This document shows, piece after piece, positions 1 through 9,422 of a DNA stretch of 64,000 nt (the first letter of the stretch is position 1; each line of letters begins with the position of its first letter). Under the pieces are notes generated by a model. That model had not been told where the DNA came from. It saw nothing but the letters and a program-made list of their open reading frames with translations, and searched no databases. Origin of the DNA: Candida dubliniensis CD36 (taxonomy: Eukaryota; Ascomycota; Pichiomycetes; Serinales; Debaryomycetaceae); the NCBI RefSeq assembly GCF_000026945.1, contig NC_012862.1, positions 1-64,000 of the forward strand, given 5' to 3'. Made by a program: the position numbers and the translations under genes.

Positions 1-1380
1 GATCTACAAAAATCCGGAACCCAGGTCATAGCAAATACCTTCATTTTTATAAACTTCTCCTCTTTTCGCCGTTTTTACTTGCACAAATCATGAAACTTTT
101 AAAAACCAACCCTCCATTGCCTCTTCTTGTTAATTGTTTTGCTTTTCTTCTTCTCTGATATCACTTCTATCTCCAAGTCTGATTTCATCTTCTAATCTTC
201 ATTGTTCCTTGTTCAGTGATTCTTTGTTTGATTTTGTTAACAAATTTCAACCCAACCCCCAACCTCAGGTAACTTTTCTCTCAGATTTTTTGTAAACTTG
301 AGGTAAACCTTTTTTCTCGCCCCGGATTTATCCCGTTTTTTGCCCTCCCTTAAATCCGGGAATTACAAAAACCACTCTGAAAGCTGCACACGACATTCTG
401 GGAATTACAAAAAAAGTCGCGCGACATGTTCTTCCCATACAAATGACCATGTTTTTGTAATTCCCAAAAAAATCTATTTCTGTTCATATCTCTACACACA
501 CTGCTCCAATCACTCTCAAACCAAGTGCATTGAATTTCTACACACCAAAACCACCTACACACCCCTTGACACCTCCTAAGAACTGGTAGTTTTTGTTCTG
601 GTAAATTTTTGTAATTCCCATTTGTAATTCCCAAAATTCCTTGTAATTCCCAAATCGCGCACTAACAAAATTCGCACCAAAAAAAAATTTTGTAGTTCCC
701 AAATCACTTTTCCATATGTATGTATTTGATATGCATTAATCTTCTACAATTCCGTGAATTGACTGGCCTTCTTTCAAAATACTATCCATGATGTTTCATT
801 CTCTGATTTGCTTTGTCAAATCCAACAGAATTTCCAATCCCCCGTTCACTTCCATGTCCATTCTCTGATAGTGCTTCTTCAATTCTTTAAACTTTGAATT
901 TGATCTGCATTAGCTTTTTCTCTGTCCGACATGCCTGGCGTTATTTCACTCAAACATTCCATTGAGTTTTTTTCATTCTCGAGCTAGACAACTGTCTTAA
1001 ATTCTTAGCCTGGTTTGATTCTCTCTCATTTCTTGCCATTGCAATTGTTATCCTTCACTTGACTCCATCTGTTTTGACAACTCCCATCTTTAACTTAGTG
1101 CCATCTAATTTGACAACTTTGAATTTAAATTTTTCTTCTGTCACCCTGCTGTTTTGACCTTTTCTTGAATATCTAGCAACTCATAGCAGCATTCACAATT
1201 GCATATTTCATTTCATCTGATTGATTGAATATCTGATTGAATGAATAACTGATTTGTTGTTGATTTGTCGAAGAAGAAAGTGATACAATTTTTTTTTTTT
1301 TGTTGCGTTGTCTTTTCCCCACGTTACACCTACACTACACCATAAACTCTGAATGACAAACAATCGATTAAATACATAAT
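1..1380. other. Gene-free CT-rich subtelomeric-type DNA
   Basis: I see no credible coding region here. The plus strand is rich in C and T, especially 100-300, and contains a cluster of short motifs in both orientations, listed separately. Short open frames exist on both strands at 340-634, but they run through the inverted repeats and have no recognisable composition. Repeats, low complexity and the absence of genes fit subtelomeric or otherwise silenced DNA, which is inferred from context. Confidence 0.5.
358..700. repeat. Cluster of GGGAATTACAAAAA motifs in both orientations
   Basis: A 14-base motif, GGGAATTACAAAAA, occurs at about 358 and 400 on the plus strand. Its reverse complement TTTTTGTAATTCCC occurs at 452 and 606, with shorter or slightly altered copies at about 621, 641 and 688. 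The copies at 400-413 and 452-465 form a perfect 14-bp inverted repeat around a 38-base spacer. The pattern is visible directly; its function is unknown. Possible readings are factor-binding sites or the scar of a foldback element. Confidence 0.75.
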
Positions 1381-1698
1381 CTACTCCTTACACAATCTAC
1401 TTAAAATCTGCTCAACCTCCGAAGTCTTCCGCTCATAATCCTCTAACAACTTCTTCTCTTTGCAAGTCATCTTCTTATTATCGTCTATCTCGCCACTCCA
1501 CAGCTGCCCCATAATCAGATTAATAACACGTCGCATCTGTCCTGCACTCACTTTACTCTGATCCCGTCCAGTCCCTGAAAGTGTCTTCTTCATCGTGTGT
1601 TTTGTCAAGTCAAAATCACCAATCCCACCTTCTTGTTCTCCTCTCGCATTAAGCAACTGCATCACCGCAACATCAACATCGTATACTTCTCCATACAC
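1381..1698 (-). CDS. Hypothetical 105-residue protein or gene fragment
   Basis: This open frame begins at the ATG at 1698 and ends at a stop at 1381. I do not recognise it. The product is charged; its last 40 residues are rich in Lys, Glu and Arg and look helical, possibly a short coiled coil. The composition is more gene-like than other frames in this repeat-rich stretch, but no start context or neighbour supports it. It could be a small subtelomeric gene, the 3' end of a broken larger gene, or a chance frame. Confidence 0.35.
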   Translation of the reverse strand: MYGEVYDVDVAVMQLLNARGEQEGGIGDFDLTKHTMKKTLSGTGRDQSKVSAGQMRRVINLIMGQLWSGEIDDNKKMTCKEKKLLEDYERKTSEVEQILSRLCKE

Positions 1699-1800
1699 AT
1701 TGTAATACTGATTTAGCTAGACTGACAAACTTGATTGACATTTTAACCAAAGAATTGAAGTAGATGCACCAAACAAGCAACAAGTACTTATTACTACTCT

Positions 1801-2015
1801 CCTGTGTGATTGTCTATTTTTACCGGAAGATGTTTTTCCAATCCCAATTTGAGATAAATTTATTTCTGAAATATAGCCATTGAATTTAATTAGGTGCTCC
1901 AAATTCAAGCCTGTGTGATTGTCTTGTCTATTCTTCCCGGACATTGTTTGTTTCAATTGTCGAGTCTTCTGCCAATCAATCTATTCCAGAAAAGTGAGAT
2001 GTAGCCATTGAATCA
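1801..2015. repeat. Degenerate ~110-bp tandem duplication
   Basis: Two related segments lie head to tail, about 1801-1890 and 1909-2015. Both start with CCTGTGTGATTGTCT, continue with a (T/C)ACCGGA-type or CCCGGAC segment, and both contain TAGCCATTGAAT near the end. The copies have drifted with several indels. A short minus-strand frame across them (1717-1956) repeats a Ser-Gly-Lys-Asn-Arg-Gln motif only because the DNA is duplicated, so I do not call it a gene. Confidence 0.6.
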
Positions 2016-2418
2016 ATTGAATGTGTCTTCCACAAATAACCGTTTTATCTATTCTTCAACAATGCATAATACAACTTCTTCTCTTATACTCATTGTCTTG
2101 GCCAAGTTCTCAAACAAAATCAGTAGCACTTCAAATTCTTGCAAACTTGACTGCCTTTCCATCCACATGTGCTTTGATTAGGCTAATTGTGTTAGATGTT
2201 GAACATTGCTAATGAGAGTTCCATCGTTGCAAATTTTCCAACAGGTTAAATCATTTCAGAAATCAGTATTTCTAGGTTTCAAATATTCTATTTCCCCATT
2301 CTTATATCAGTAGTAGCTTTATCATGCCTGTGATAGTGAAGTGTCAATGAAGATGAGAAGAGTATTAGTTGATTGTTGTCATTTTTTTCTTGCCAGCTGT
2401 AAAGTTTCGTCGACTCGC
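2016..2418. other. Gene-free spacer
   Basis: I see no gene, RNA or clear repeat in this stretch. It ends abruptly at the truncated copy of the 8.1-kb gene's 3' end, so the boundary near 2418 is a likely recombination breakpoint. Confidence 0.4.
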
Positions 2419-2467
2419 GAATTAGAAAACCGGGGAGTCGTTTCCTAATCCGGAAAAATTGTTATAG
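2419..2467 (+). pseudogene. Truncated 3' end of the 8091-9017 gene
   Basis: The segment matches the last codons of the gene at 8091-9017 (compare 8949-9017). It shares GAATTAG, then AAAACCGG, then TCGTTTCCTAATCCGG and AAAATTGTTATAG including the stop codon. Two internal deletions, of about 8 and 12 bases, separate the matched blocks. Nothing upstream of 2419 matches the gene. This is therefore a relic of a second copy of the module, with its 5' part lost and replaced. Confidence 0.8.
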
Positions 2468-3120
2468 CTTAAATAAACATTGTTTTCTGTCTAAATAAAC
2501 CCTCGAGAATCTTCACACAGAAGTACCCATCGATCTTTTTTGGGTCAACATTCTTGTAAAAATAAACCTAAATTCTTACAATATCGATGAAATACGCTGC
2601 TACTCGATCAAGACACTAGTCGTTGAGCCTTGCACTATAACCCTTTGTTGTTTTTCCTGCCACCTTTCAACAAAAACCTGACGCCCTAATAACTCAGTGA
2701 AAAAGAGCGAACCACACACAGTATTGTACAAAACCCATCTTAAATGACCTACCTAGCTATCTCCAAATTTCAACCTTCCCATCTCTTCGGGTTCGCCCTC
2801 TGCACTCCTTCAAAGTTAACCCAAAATATGCCCTTTTCCATGAAATTCTGATTTTTCCGGTCGTGTGCGCAAAAAGAAGCTTTTTTTCTCTTGACCTTAA
2901 AATCAACCAACTTTTCCAATCAACAGCAGATCAGTCTATATTAACGTTATAAACCTAAAAACTATATAAATCGCTTCTCCAGATGATATAGATTGCTTTG
3001 ATACCCTTACCTTTACTATACGACCAAAATTGGGCGAGTTATAAAGTGCTAAAAAACATGACGCATGTCACCTTCCTAACAAAATTCTATATATCTGACA
3101 CCTTGTCAGTGCGCATAGAT
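2468..3120. repeat. Left copy of the module-flanking direct repeat
   Basis: This sequence resembles 9018-10545 in the same orientation, also directly 3' of the stop codon of the 8.1-kb gene. Clear matched blocks are about 2541-2585 with 9268-9320 (shared TTTTTTGGG then CTTGT) and about 2800-3065 with 10285-10545. Anchors in the second pair are AAATTCTGATTTTTC, AACAGATCAGT, CCTAAAAACTATAT and CAAAATTGGGC. The right copy carries a 740-bp minisatellite that this copy lacks. I see no gene. Confidence 0.75.
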
Positions 3121-3269
3121 TAAGATTGCAAAATCTCTGCCATTTTTTTTAGCCAGCCATTTGTTCCAGCTAGTTATTTTTTCAACGCTCCAAAAAAAAA
3201 AAAAAAAAAATTTATCATTTCTTCGTCCAACCATCTATCCATCCGTACGTCCTCCCCACCACCAACATG

Positions 3270-3815
3270 TCCTGTCATAGCTCATACCCGTTGTCTTAGA
3301 TTAGTCACGTTGCCTATTTTGTCATCCCGTCTTTGTTGTGCTACATCTTCACATGTCTGTGTTACCCAGTTTGCCTTTGTCGTGGCATGTCTTTGTTAGT
3401 CAACTTGTCCTTGTTGTTACGTCTTTGCCTCCTCCCTGTTATGACTTGTTGTTGAATGTCTTGAGTTTTGTCATTCGTCCTTGAATTATCACCTTGTCTT
3501 CTATATCCCGTTTTTGTTACTTGCCTTAGATTACTTGTGTTTATCTTGACATGTCTCAGATTAGTCAATTTGCCTTTGTCATGACTTGTCCCCACTTGTC
3601 TTACATTAATCAACTCGTGTTTGCCCCGTATTTGCCATAACTTGTCGATAACTTTCTCAGATTAATCAAATTGTCCTTGTTGTGTCGTATTTGCCTACTT
3701 CCTGTTGTCACTTGTCCTAGATTAATCAACTTGCGTTTGTCACTAGATTATTCAACTTGTTCTTGTTCAACTTGTTCTTGTTCAACTTGTTCTTGTTCAT
3801 CTTGCATTCGTCTTA
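3270..3815. repeat. Degenerate minisatellite 3' of the helicase gene
   Basis: Imperfect units of roughly 35-60 bases recur, built from the blocks TTAGATTA(G/A)TCAA, CTTGCCTTTGT and CATGACTTGTC. At about 3758-3805 there is a cleaner tandem array of a 15-base unit, TTCTTGTTCAACTTG, about three copies. The array ends just before the stop codon of the helicase (minus strand, stop at 3831). S. cerevisiae Y' elements also pair a helicase gene with minisatellite repeats; calling this the same arrangement is inference. Confidence 0.7.
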
Positions 3816-3830
3816 CACGCATTTTACATC

Positions 3831-4931
3831 CTATTTCTTATCCTTCAACTCCTTATACACCAGAACCAATATATGTTGATACAATCCTACCACCTGTGAA
3901 CGCATCATAGCACGCATCCAATGATTAAACACTTGCATATCTCCCCTAAACCGTCTACATCTTGCATCAACAAACACAGTATAGAAATACAACAACGTCT
4001 TGTTCCCAATACAGCCATTGTGACCCTCATTTAAGCATCCACATTCTCGACATACATTTTCCCTGGGTACCTCAAAGTACGTCTCCCTAGCATGCTTCTC
4101 CCATTCCTGACCAGCAATTTGCACAGCACTCCCAGTCGATTCAGCTCCTAAAACTTTAAGCATCCACTCCTCCGGTTTAAATTTATTAATCTTCGACAAA
4201 ACTCGTGCATACGTTTCATTCAAAATGTCTCTTCTACTGTTCAACTTCAACCCAGTATCATCCAAAAACAGACACACCAAAAGTTTCTCATCATAGGCTT
4301 GAATCATCTTGTCCAAATCATTTTCAATAACCCAATTCAATTGAATCCCACCTTGTCCATACTGCACAACCTCACAAACTTCATCCCCGCTCATTCCTCC
4401 AAATATAATCCTGCAAGCTAGACTTTGATGCACAATGTTATATCGCTCGCAACAGTTTCTCGAACACTCCTCATCATTCATAAAACACCAATCACACACC
4501 CCTTCAACCCTCACAACCGGATTACCTTCTAACGTCGTTTTATAGAACTTAAACCACAAATGAAGATTGTCAATACTAATAAATGTATACTTTTTGTCAA
4601 GCTCTTCCAATTTCCTCTTTGCCTGTTCTAGGTCACTCTCCTGCTCTTGTGCACTCTCTTCAGCTCGCCGTCTCTTAAATGCAGCCCCCAGCGCCTGCAC
4701 CATTACTTTAACAATATCCCTTGTTTCACCATGTGTGTTCAGCACCCCACAACAGTTAAAATGCCCATCCCATTTTAACAGGTAAAACTGACAAATTTGT
4801 TTCTTAATGCACTCACCAACATCAACACTCTCATCATACCCACCGTCTCGATCACCACTGAGAAATAAAACATACAGCGGCTTGCTTCTAAGTCTACCTA
4901 TGACTTGAATAACTTCCGGAACCGTTGCCAA
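3831..4931 (-). CDS. C-terminal part of subtelomeric helicase (frameshifted)
   Basis: This frame continues the helicase encoded at 4894-7974 but in the +1 frame. It has no real start: its first codon is TTG. Residues 9-15 read Gln-Val-Ile-Gly-Arg-Leu-Arg, the expected SF2 helicase motif VI, placed where motif VI should follow motif V of the upstream frame. A short heptad-like Glu/Lys stretch follows, then two cysteine-rich patches (CDWC...CSRNCC and CRECGC...HNGC) that could bind zinc, as the region after RecQ-type helicase cores often does. Together the two frames encode about 1,380 residues. The shift could be a mutation, an assembly error or, less likely, programmed frameshifting. Confidence 0.75.
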   Translation of the reverse strand: MATVPEVIQVIGRLRSKPLYVLFLSGDRDGGYDESVDVGECIKKQICQFYLLKWDGHFNCCGVLNTHGETRDIVKVMVQALGAAFKRRRAEESAQEQESDLEQAKRKLEELDKKYTFISIDNLHLWFKFYKTTLEGNPVVRVEGVCDWCFMNDEECSRNCCERYNIVHQSLACRIIFGGMSGDEVCEVVQYGQGGIQLNWVIENDLDKMIQAYDEKLLVCLFLDDTGLKLNSRRDILNETYARVLSKINKFKPEEWMLKVLGAESTGSAVQIAGQEWEKHARETYFEVPRENVCRECGCLNEGHNGCIGNKTLLYFYTVFVDARCRRFRGDMQVFNHWMRAMMRSQVVGLYQHILVLVYKELKDKK

Positions 4932-7900
4932 TCTGTCTAATCTTCGATATATCCAAGCCTACCGAAGCAGCTTTCGTGGCAAGTATAATCCGTGTCCTAC
5001 TAATCTGCTTGTGAGCCAACGCAATGTCACTAGTTTCAGAACTGATGCTCACACTGTTCGGGAAAATATCACCAAACTCTCTAAGCGTCGCGAGGCAGCT
5101 AAAATAAACGAAAATGATCCTCTCGGAATAGCTCTCTAAAAACTGTTCAACAACACCAACCAAACAACCAACCCTCTTCTCATCATCACTCACAAATTTC
5201 GACTCAATATAAACATTCCGGTTCGGCTCACTGACAACCGCATTATATAGCTTCGGCGACAACAACTTTTCTTCCATCACAGATGCAAAATTCTGCGGCA
5301 ACGTCGCACCCAAACTAATAACCTTTTTGAATGATCGTAATATCAGGTACTTGATTCTAGATAATTCGCGAAATTCGCGCTCCTCTAACAAGACCTGGGC
5401 TTCGTCTAAAACCAACAAAAACAACTCACCCGAATTTCCATAGCTTTGTCTGAAATTCAAAAAAAAATCCTTCACATGTGTCTTGGTAAGACTCTCAATC
5501 GTACCCACAATCAAATCAATACTATCATCAAACGCATCTAGATGCTTCACATTCAATACATTAACAAACTTTGACATCCGTTTCTCAAACTCAACAGCAA
5601 CAACATTATACGGCAACACCAAAAAACTCACCTTCCGTTTACCACCTTCTCTTCTATATTTCATCTTATACGCAACTATAGCAATCAAGAAAATAAATGT
5701 CTTGCCAAACCCCGTGGGCGCTATAATAGCACGACTCAATGTACCCGACAAACACACATCCATAATCAACTTTTCTTGATGTATATCTTTCTCCTCATAC
5801 CCACACGCCTTCTTGGCAGCATCAATATCCTCAAGCTCCAAACCTTCACCACCACCACCATCGTGAACCAGCTCCACACTTGACATCTTCTCACAATTCT
5901 GATCAACATCAATACCAATATACTTCTGATAGAGACCAAAAAACTTCAGCATAAACATCAGAATACTCACGCTGTGATGACGATCCCATCCTCCTGTATT
6001 GCCGTATACATTATCAGCAGTTCGCCAGTGGTGACCTTGAACTTTTTCAACTAGATGGGTAAGCAGACTCATGTCGATATAATACCGGACCATATACGAG
6101 ATGGCCTGCCTGAGGTATCTCATTTTGATCACAAACTTGAGATCCTCATTGGTTAGCTTGGCAACTTTTCTGTAATAATGGTCATTGTGGACAAGGGTGT
6201 TGTTGGACAACAGGAATAGATACACACGATGGAAATCAACGGTCGTTTCATCAAGGTTAGGCATCAAAATATTCAAAAACAAAGGCTTCAACATGAGACA
6301 GTGTGCAATAACTAATTTGGTCACCACCGGCGAATAGTATCTTTCCCTAATATCAAACTTTCTGTTTTTACCAAAAGTCGTAATCACCGAAATACATCCA
6401 TTGCGGAAAACAACATTCCTATCGGCAAACTGGGCAGCAGAAATATTGATTAGACGTAGCTCCAGCCCCCGGAACGTATTAGCTGAGCTCAAATAGACAA
6501 TTATAAATAACAACTTTGTCATCTCGTCTATTGTCTCGACAACCTTATCGTTAACCCACGTCAGCGTGCTTTTGGTAAAGAATTTATTGTCCTGAATGTT
6601 CGACACAAGTCCAACATTCCCATAATCCGGTTTGTTCACATTCAAAAAATGGCTGTATGCATCGTCCATGCTTCGCTCTTGCTCAAGCATTTCACATATG
6701 CACCGGAAGTTCTCGCGGTAACTGAAAACAGCATTGGTATAGACCTTTTGAATATACGTCTTGTCCACGGTGACATCTTCAACATGCACAACCCCGTCCT
6801 TGAACGACTGGACTCTAAGTGCTGGCATTTGTACCAACTCATCGTATAACCGGCCATAAAGCGACTCAAGAAAGGCAAACAACCCAACAGCCGTGGGGCG
6901 ATTGACAAATACCGCAAACTCTGCCTCACTCAACTCAAGGTACAAGCTAACCTTAACCATGTACTTGATGGCATCGAGAATTCGCGACATATAACTTGTC
7001 GAATAATACTGGTTTGTCTGGAAATTGAATAAAACCGGCGCAATCAAGACCTGGCACAACGTGCACCCTTCATCAAAACACTGCGACTTGATAAATTTCG
7101 TAATGTCACCGGCCAACATCTCGGTGTCCTGGCCACAATCGACTTCAAACCTCTCTCTGACATCTGCACAATACTCCAACCCACTGCTGGCTCTCAACAA
7201 CGACAAAAACCGGCCAAAATGTTTGCCATACAGCATAATCGTGTTTTTTTGCAACCGTCTGATAAACCGATCATCACCATCTCTAAACGCAACACTCGCA
7301 CCAGTATACGTTGCAACCCTGGCATCCCCCTTGATTTTCTCATAGCAAAACTCAAACACCCGGCGGCCCTGCTCCATCATCTCCCCAGTCACCAGCTTGT
7401 CATACATCTCGTCGCCATACTCAACATCACCAAAAAATTGGGTAATCACTGACCCACGCGACAAAACCGGCTGGCTCCCAAAATTGGGCCGCATGTCAAA
7501 GTTACTCCCCGTGACCTCAACCTTCAGGGCATACACAATAACATACCGTTGACCACCAAGCGCAACTTTTGTCCCCATAACCGGAACACCATCAACCTCC
7601 ATTTGAGTAGGGGGGACAATATTGAACAAGTCGGCATTGTGGAGCCGAACATTGCCCTCTAATGGGTTCAACCATCTGCCCCCTAATTTCTTAACCACCT
7701 TCTTGTTCCTCTTTCTGTATTCAGTACCACACAAAACAATTTTATTGCTACCACTTTGCTCCTCAATAATGAAACCGTAGTAGTACAAGGTGTGAGGTCC
7801 AAGTCGAAAAAAGTCATTCGTGACATGAAGATTGTACAACATGTTGCGTGCTGCTTCAGGCTCAATAACTGGTTCAGACTCCTCCTCTTCAGCCCACTCC

Positions 7901-7974
7901 TCGTCACTATCTTCAAACACATCGTCTTCTAAGTACTCTAAAAGCGCTTCGGTTGGTTCGTAATCTGTATCCAT
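4894..7974 (-). CDS. Subtelomeric recombinase-like/RecQ-type SF2 helicase
   Basis: This 1,026-residue frame starts at the ATG at 7974. The N-terminus (about 1-40) is very acidic. Helicase motifs are clear: I, APTGFGKT (752-759); II, DEAQ (857-860); III, GATLP (889-893); V, ATKAASVGLDI (999-1009). Motif VI lies in the next frame at about 4905. Upstream, FRGLEL (501-506) and GHHWRTADNVYG (647-658) match the Arg and His-x-x-Arg...Tyr positions of the degenerate tyrosine-recombinase-like half of fungal telomere-linked helicases. Such genes sit next to telomeres and occur in multiple copies. A divergent gene starts 116 bp away. The family call rests on motifs read by eye. ATP-dependent DNA unwinding is expected only if the frameshift is not real. 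Confidence 0.8.
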   Translation of the reverse strand: MDTDYEPTEALLEYLEDDVFEDSDEEWAEEEESEPVIEPEAARNMLYNLHVTNDFFRLGPHTLYYYGFIIEEQSGSNKIVLCGTEYRKRNKKVVKKLGGRWLNPLEGNVRLHNADLFNIVPPTQMEVDGVPVMGTKVALGGQRYVIVYALKVEVTGSNFDMRPNFGSQPVLSRGSVITQFFGDVEYGDEMYDKLVTGEMMEQGRRVFEFCYEKIKGDARVATYTGASVAFRDGDDRFIRRLQKNTIMLYGKHFGRFLSLLRASSGLEYCADVRERFEVDCGQDTEMLAGDITKFIKSQCFDEGCTLCQVLIAPVLFNFQTNQYYSTSYMSRILDAIKYMVKVSLYLELSEAEFAVFVNRPTAVGLFAFLESLYGRLYDELVQMPALRVQSFKDGVVHVEDVTVDKTYIQKVYTNAVFSYRENFRCICEMLEQERSMDDAYSHFLNVNKPDYGNVGLVSNIQDNKFFTKSTLTWVNDKVVETIDEMTKLLFIIVYLSSANTFRGLELRLINISAAQFADRNVVFRNGCISVITTFGKNRKFDIRERYYSPVVTKLVIAHCLMLKPLFLNILMPNLDETTVDFHRVYLFLLSNNTLVHNDHYYRKVAKLTNEDLKFVIKMRYLRQAISYMVRYYIDMSLLTHLVEKVQGHHWRTADNVYGNTGGWDRHHSVSILMFMLKFFGLYQKYIGIDVDQNCEKMSSVELVHDGGGGEGLELEDIDAAKKACGYEEKDIHQEKLIMDVCLSGTLSRAIIAPTGFGKTFIFLIAIVAYKMKYRREGGKRKVSFLVLPYNVVAVEFEKRMSKFVNVLNVKHLDAFDDSIDLIVGTIESLTKTHVKDFFLNFRQSYGNSGELFLLVLDEAQVLLEEREFRELSRIKYLILRSFKKVISLGATLPQNFASVMEEKLLSPKLYNAVVSEPNRNVYIESKFVSDDEKRVGCLVGVVEQFLESYSERIIFVYFSCLATLREFGDIFPNSVSISSETSDIALAHKQISRTRIILATKAASVGLDISKIRQIGNGSGSYSSHR

Positions 7975-8090
7975 TTTACTATAGATTCATCTACTATCAT
8001 AATTAAAAAAAAAATTTCTACTAAAAACCGCCTTGAAAAAAAAAAAACCACGCCAACTCTTCTTCTTATTCTTCTTCTTCTTCAACCAAC
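7975..8090. promoter_or_regulatory. Divergent promoter between helicase and partner gene
   Basis: Only 116 bases separate the two start codons, so both genes must share this promoter region. It holds two A-tracts (about 8004-8013 and 8036-8048) and a CTTCTT-repeat leader just upstream of the plus-strand ATG. The tight divergent arrangement suggests joint regulation of the pair, which is inference. I see no clear TATA box. Confidence 0.5.
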
Positions 8091-9017
8091 ATGAATCAGA
8101 TCACTCCAGTTTCAGCAATAGGGTTGGGGCTTGTGGGTTCAACAGTAAAAGTCCGTGGTACTATGTACTACTACAAAACAATACATGCCCAGCAGTTTAC
8201 TCACTTTATCATATTCATCAATGACAATACCAATGCTCAAACACAAAATGTCGACAGTGAACCAGTCCCACAAGGAGTTAAAGTCAACCCCTGCCATATG
8301 CTCAAGATTGCAATGTTTCAAAGATTCGGGTCCATGTTTGTTGAGGCATGGAATACTTTTGTAAAGAAAAACCCAAGCTTCAAAAACAAAATTGATCCAC
8401 AAAAAGTATTGCAAAAAGACTGTGGTGCATTCGACGGAACCGTCGACGTAGAAGTAGTGGGAAAAGTGTTTGGTAAAACATCAAATCTTGTTTATGTTGG
8501 AGCTAAACAATTAGAACTTCACCCTGCAAAGCTACAAGCTCAACCTGTGGCTTCGTCATCACAGCCTGATGAAACCGACATTTACGATATTGAATTCAGT
8601 GACGACGACGACCAACAAGTTCCCTCAACATTGCCTTCGTCTGTCCCAAGTCAACCTCCAGCAAAAAAATTGAAACCCACCCACGGGTTCAACATCACAC
8701 CAGAATCAACAACCTTGCTGGGTATCTATAAAATCACAAAGATTGTTCCAAAAGAGATTTCTCAAATTCTTAGCAGAGAAAAAAACACCATTGTCGGGTA
8801 CCGACATGTGACTGTTTATTTGTCAGACGACTACAACCATGGCTCGGTTACTTTGAATCCACCAGACGTTGAAAAGATGCTTGAAAAACATCGTGGCGAA
8901 ACCTGGCAAACCAAATTGAACGACTTGGTCAACAAAATCGCCCCTATTGAATTAGTTGTAAAGAAAACCGGCGAGTGCTGGTATTGGTCGTTTCCTAATC
9001 CGGGAAAATTGTTATAG
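8091..9017 (+). CDS. Helicase-partner protein, possible OB-fold, unknown function
   Basis: The gene encodes 308 residues and I do not recognise it. Residues about 12-45 alternate small and hydrophobic residues (VGSTVKVRGTMYYY...FTHFIIFIND), the strand pattern seen in OB-fold nucleic-acid-binding proteins; this is weak evidence. A linker at about 160-205 is acidic (FSDDDD) and then basic (AKKLKP), like a nuclear localisation region. The C-terminal 100 residues look folded and end in Trp/Tyr/Pro-rich residues. It diverges from the helicase gene with a 116-bp gap, and a truncated copy of its 3' end at 2419 shows that it travels with the module. A single-strand-binding or telomere-end partner of the helicase is a hypothesis. 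Confidence 0.7.
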   Translation: MNQITPVSAIGLGLVGSTVKVRGTMYYYKTIHAQQFTHFIIFINDNTNAQTQNVDSEPVPQGVKVNPCHMLKIAMFQRFGSMFVEAWNTFVKKNPSFKNKIDPQKVLQKDCGAFDGTVDVEVVGKVFGKTSNLVYVGAKQLELHPAKLQAQPVASSSQPDETDIYDIEFSDDDDQQVPSTLPSSVPSQPPAKKLKPTHGFNITPESTTLLGIYKITKIVPKEISQILSREKNTIVGYRHVTVYLSDDYNHGSVTLNPPDVEKMLEKHRGETWQTKLNDLVNKIAPIELVVKKTGECWYWSFPNPGKLL

Positions 9018-9422
9018 ATTGAATATATATTGGTTTTGTGACTAGAAAAAAAACCCTTAAGGGTCTTTATGCAGCAAAAAAAAACCCCTGGTGTTTCGGT
9101 ACTTGACAGTAGAAAAAACAGTGTTAATACTGATAACGAGCAAATATAATGTCATTACATTGGATATAATGAGTTCTTTCGTTCTTCTAAACTAATATAA
9201 AACTATGTAAATGTAATTAGAACAAATATAAAGAATATTACCAAACAATACTCCCAACAATCTCTAAGAAACTTTTTTGGGCCAACTTTCTTGTCAAAAA
9301 TGAACTTAAAATTGCTGCCACCAACTGTATAGTATGCACCTATTCATGTGCCACTATCAACAATACAACAAAAGATGTAGCTTTTAAGAGTATGTGATCT
9401 CTAAATATGCGGTGTTAAAAAA
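9018..9422. repeat. Right copy of the module-flanking repeat, first part
   Basis: I see no gene. The stretch around 9268-9320 matches about 2541-2585 of the left copy. Just after the stop codon there is CCCTTAAGGG at 9053-9062, a perfect 10-bp palindrome followed by A-rich sequence. Confidence 0.55.

Noticed and set aside
350..634. Open frames on both strands at 340-634
   Set aside because: They cross the inverted GGGAATTACAAAAA copies and have no protein-like composition or start context.
1717..1956. 79-residue frame with an internal protein repeat
   Set aside because: The protein repeat only reflects the 110-bp tandem DNA duplication.
3362..3910. Minus-strand Gln/Asn/Arg-rich frame and plus-strand Cys/Ser-rich frame
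   Set aside because: Both are products of the minisatellite unit; the plus-strand frame reads the 15-bp array as a Cys-Ser-Thr repeat.
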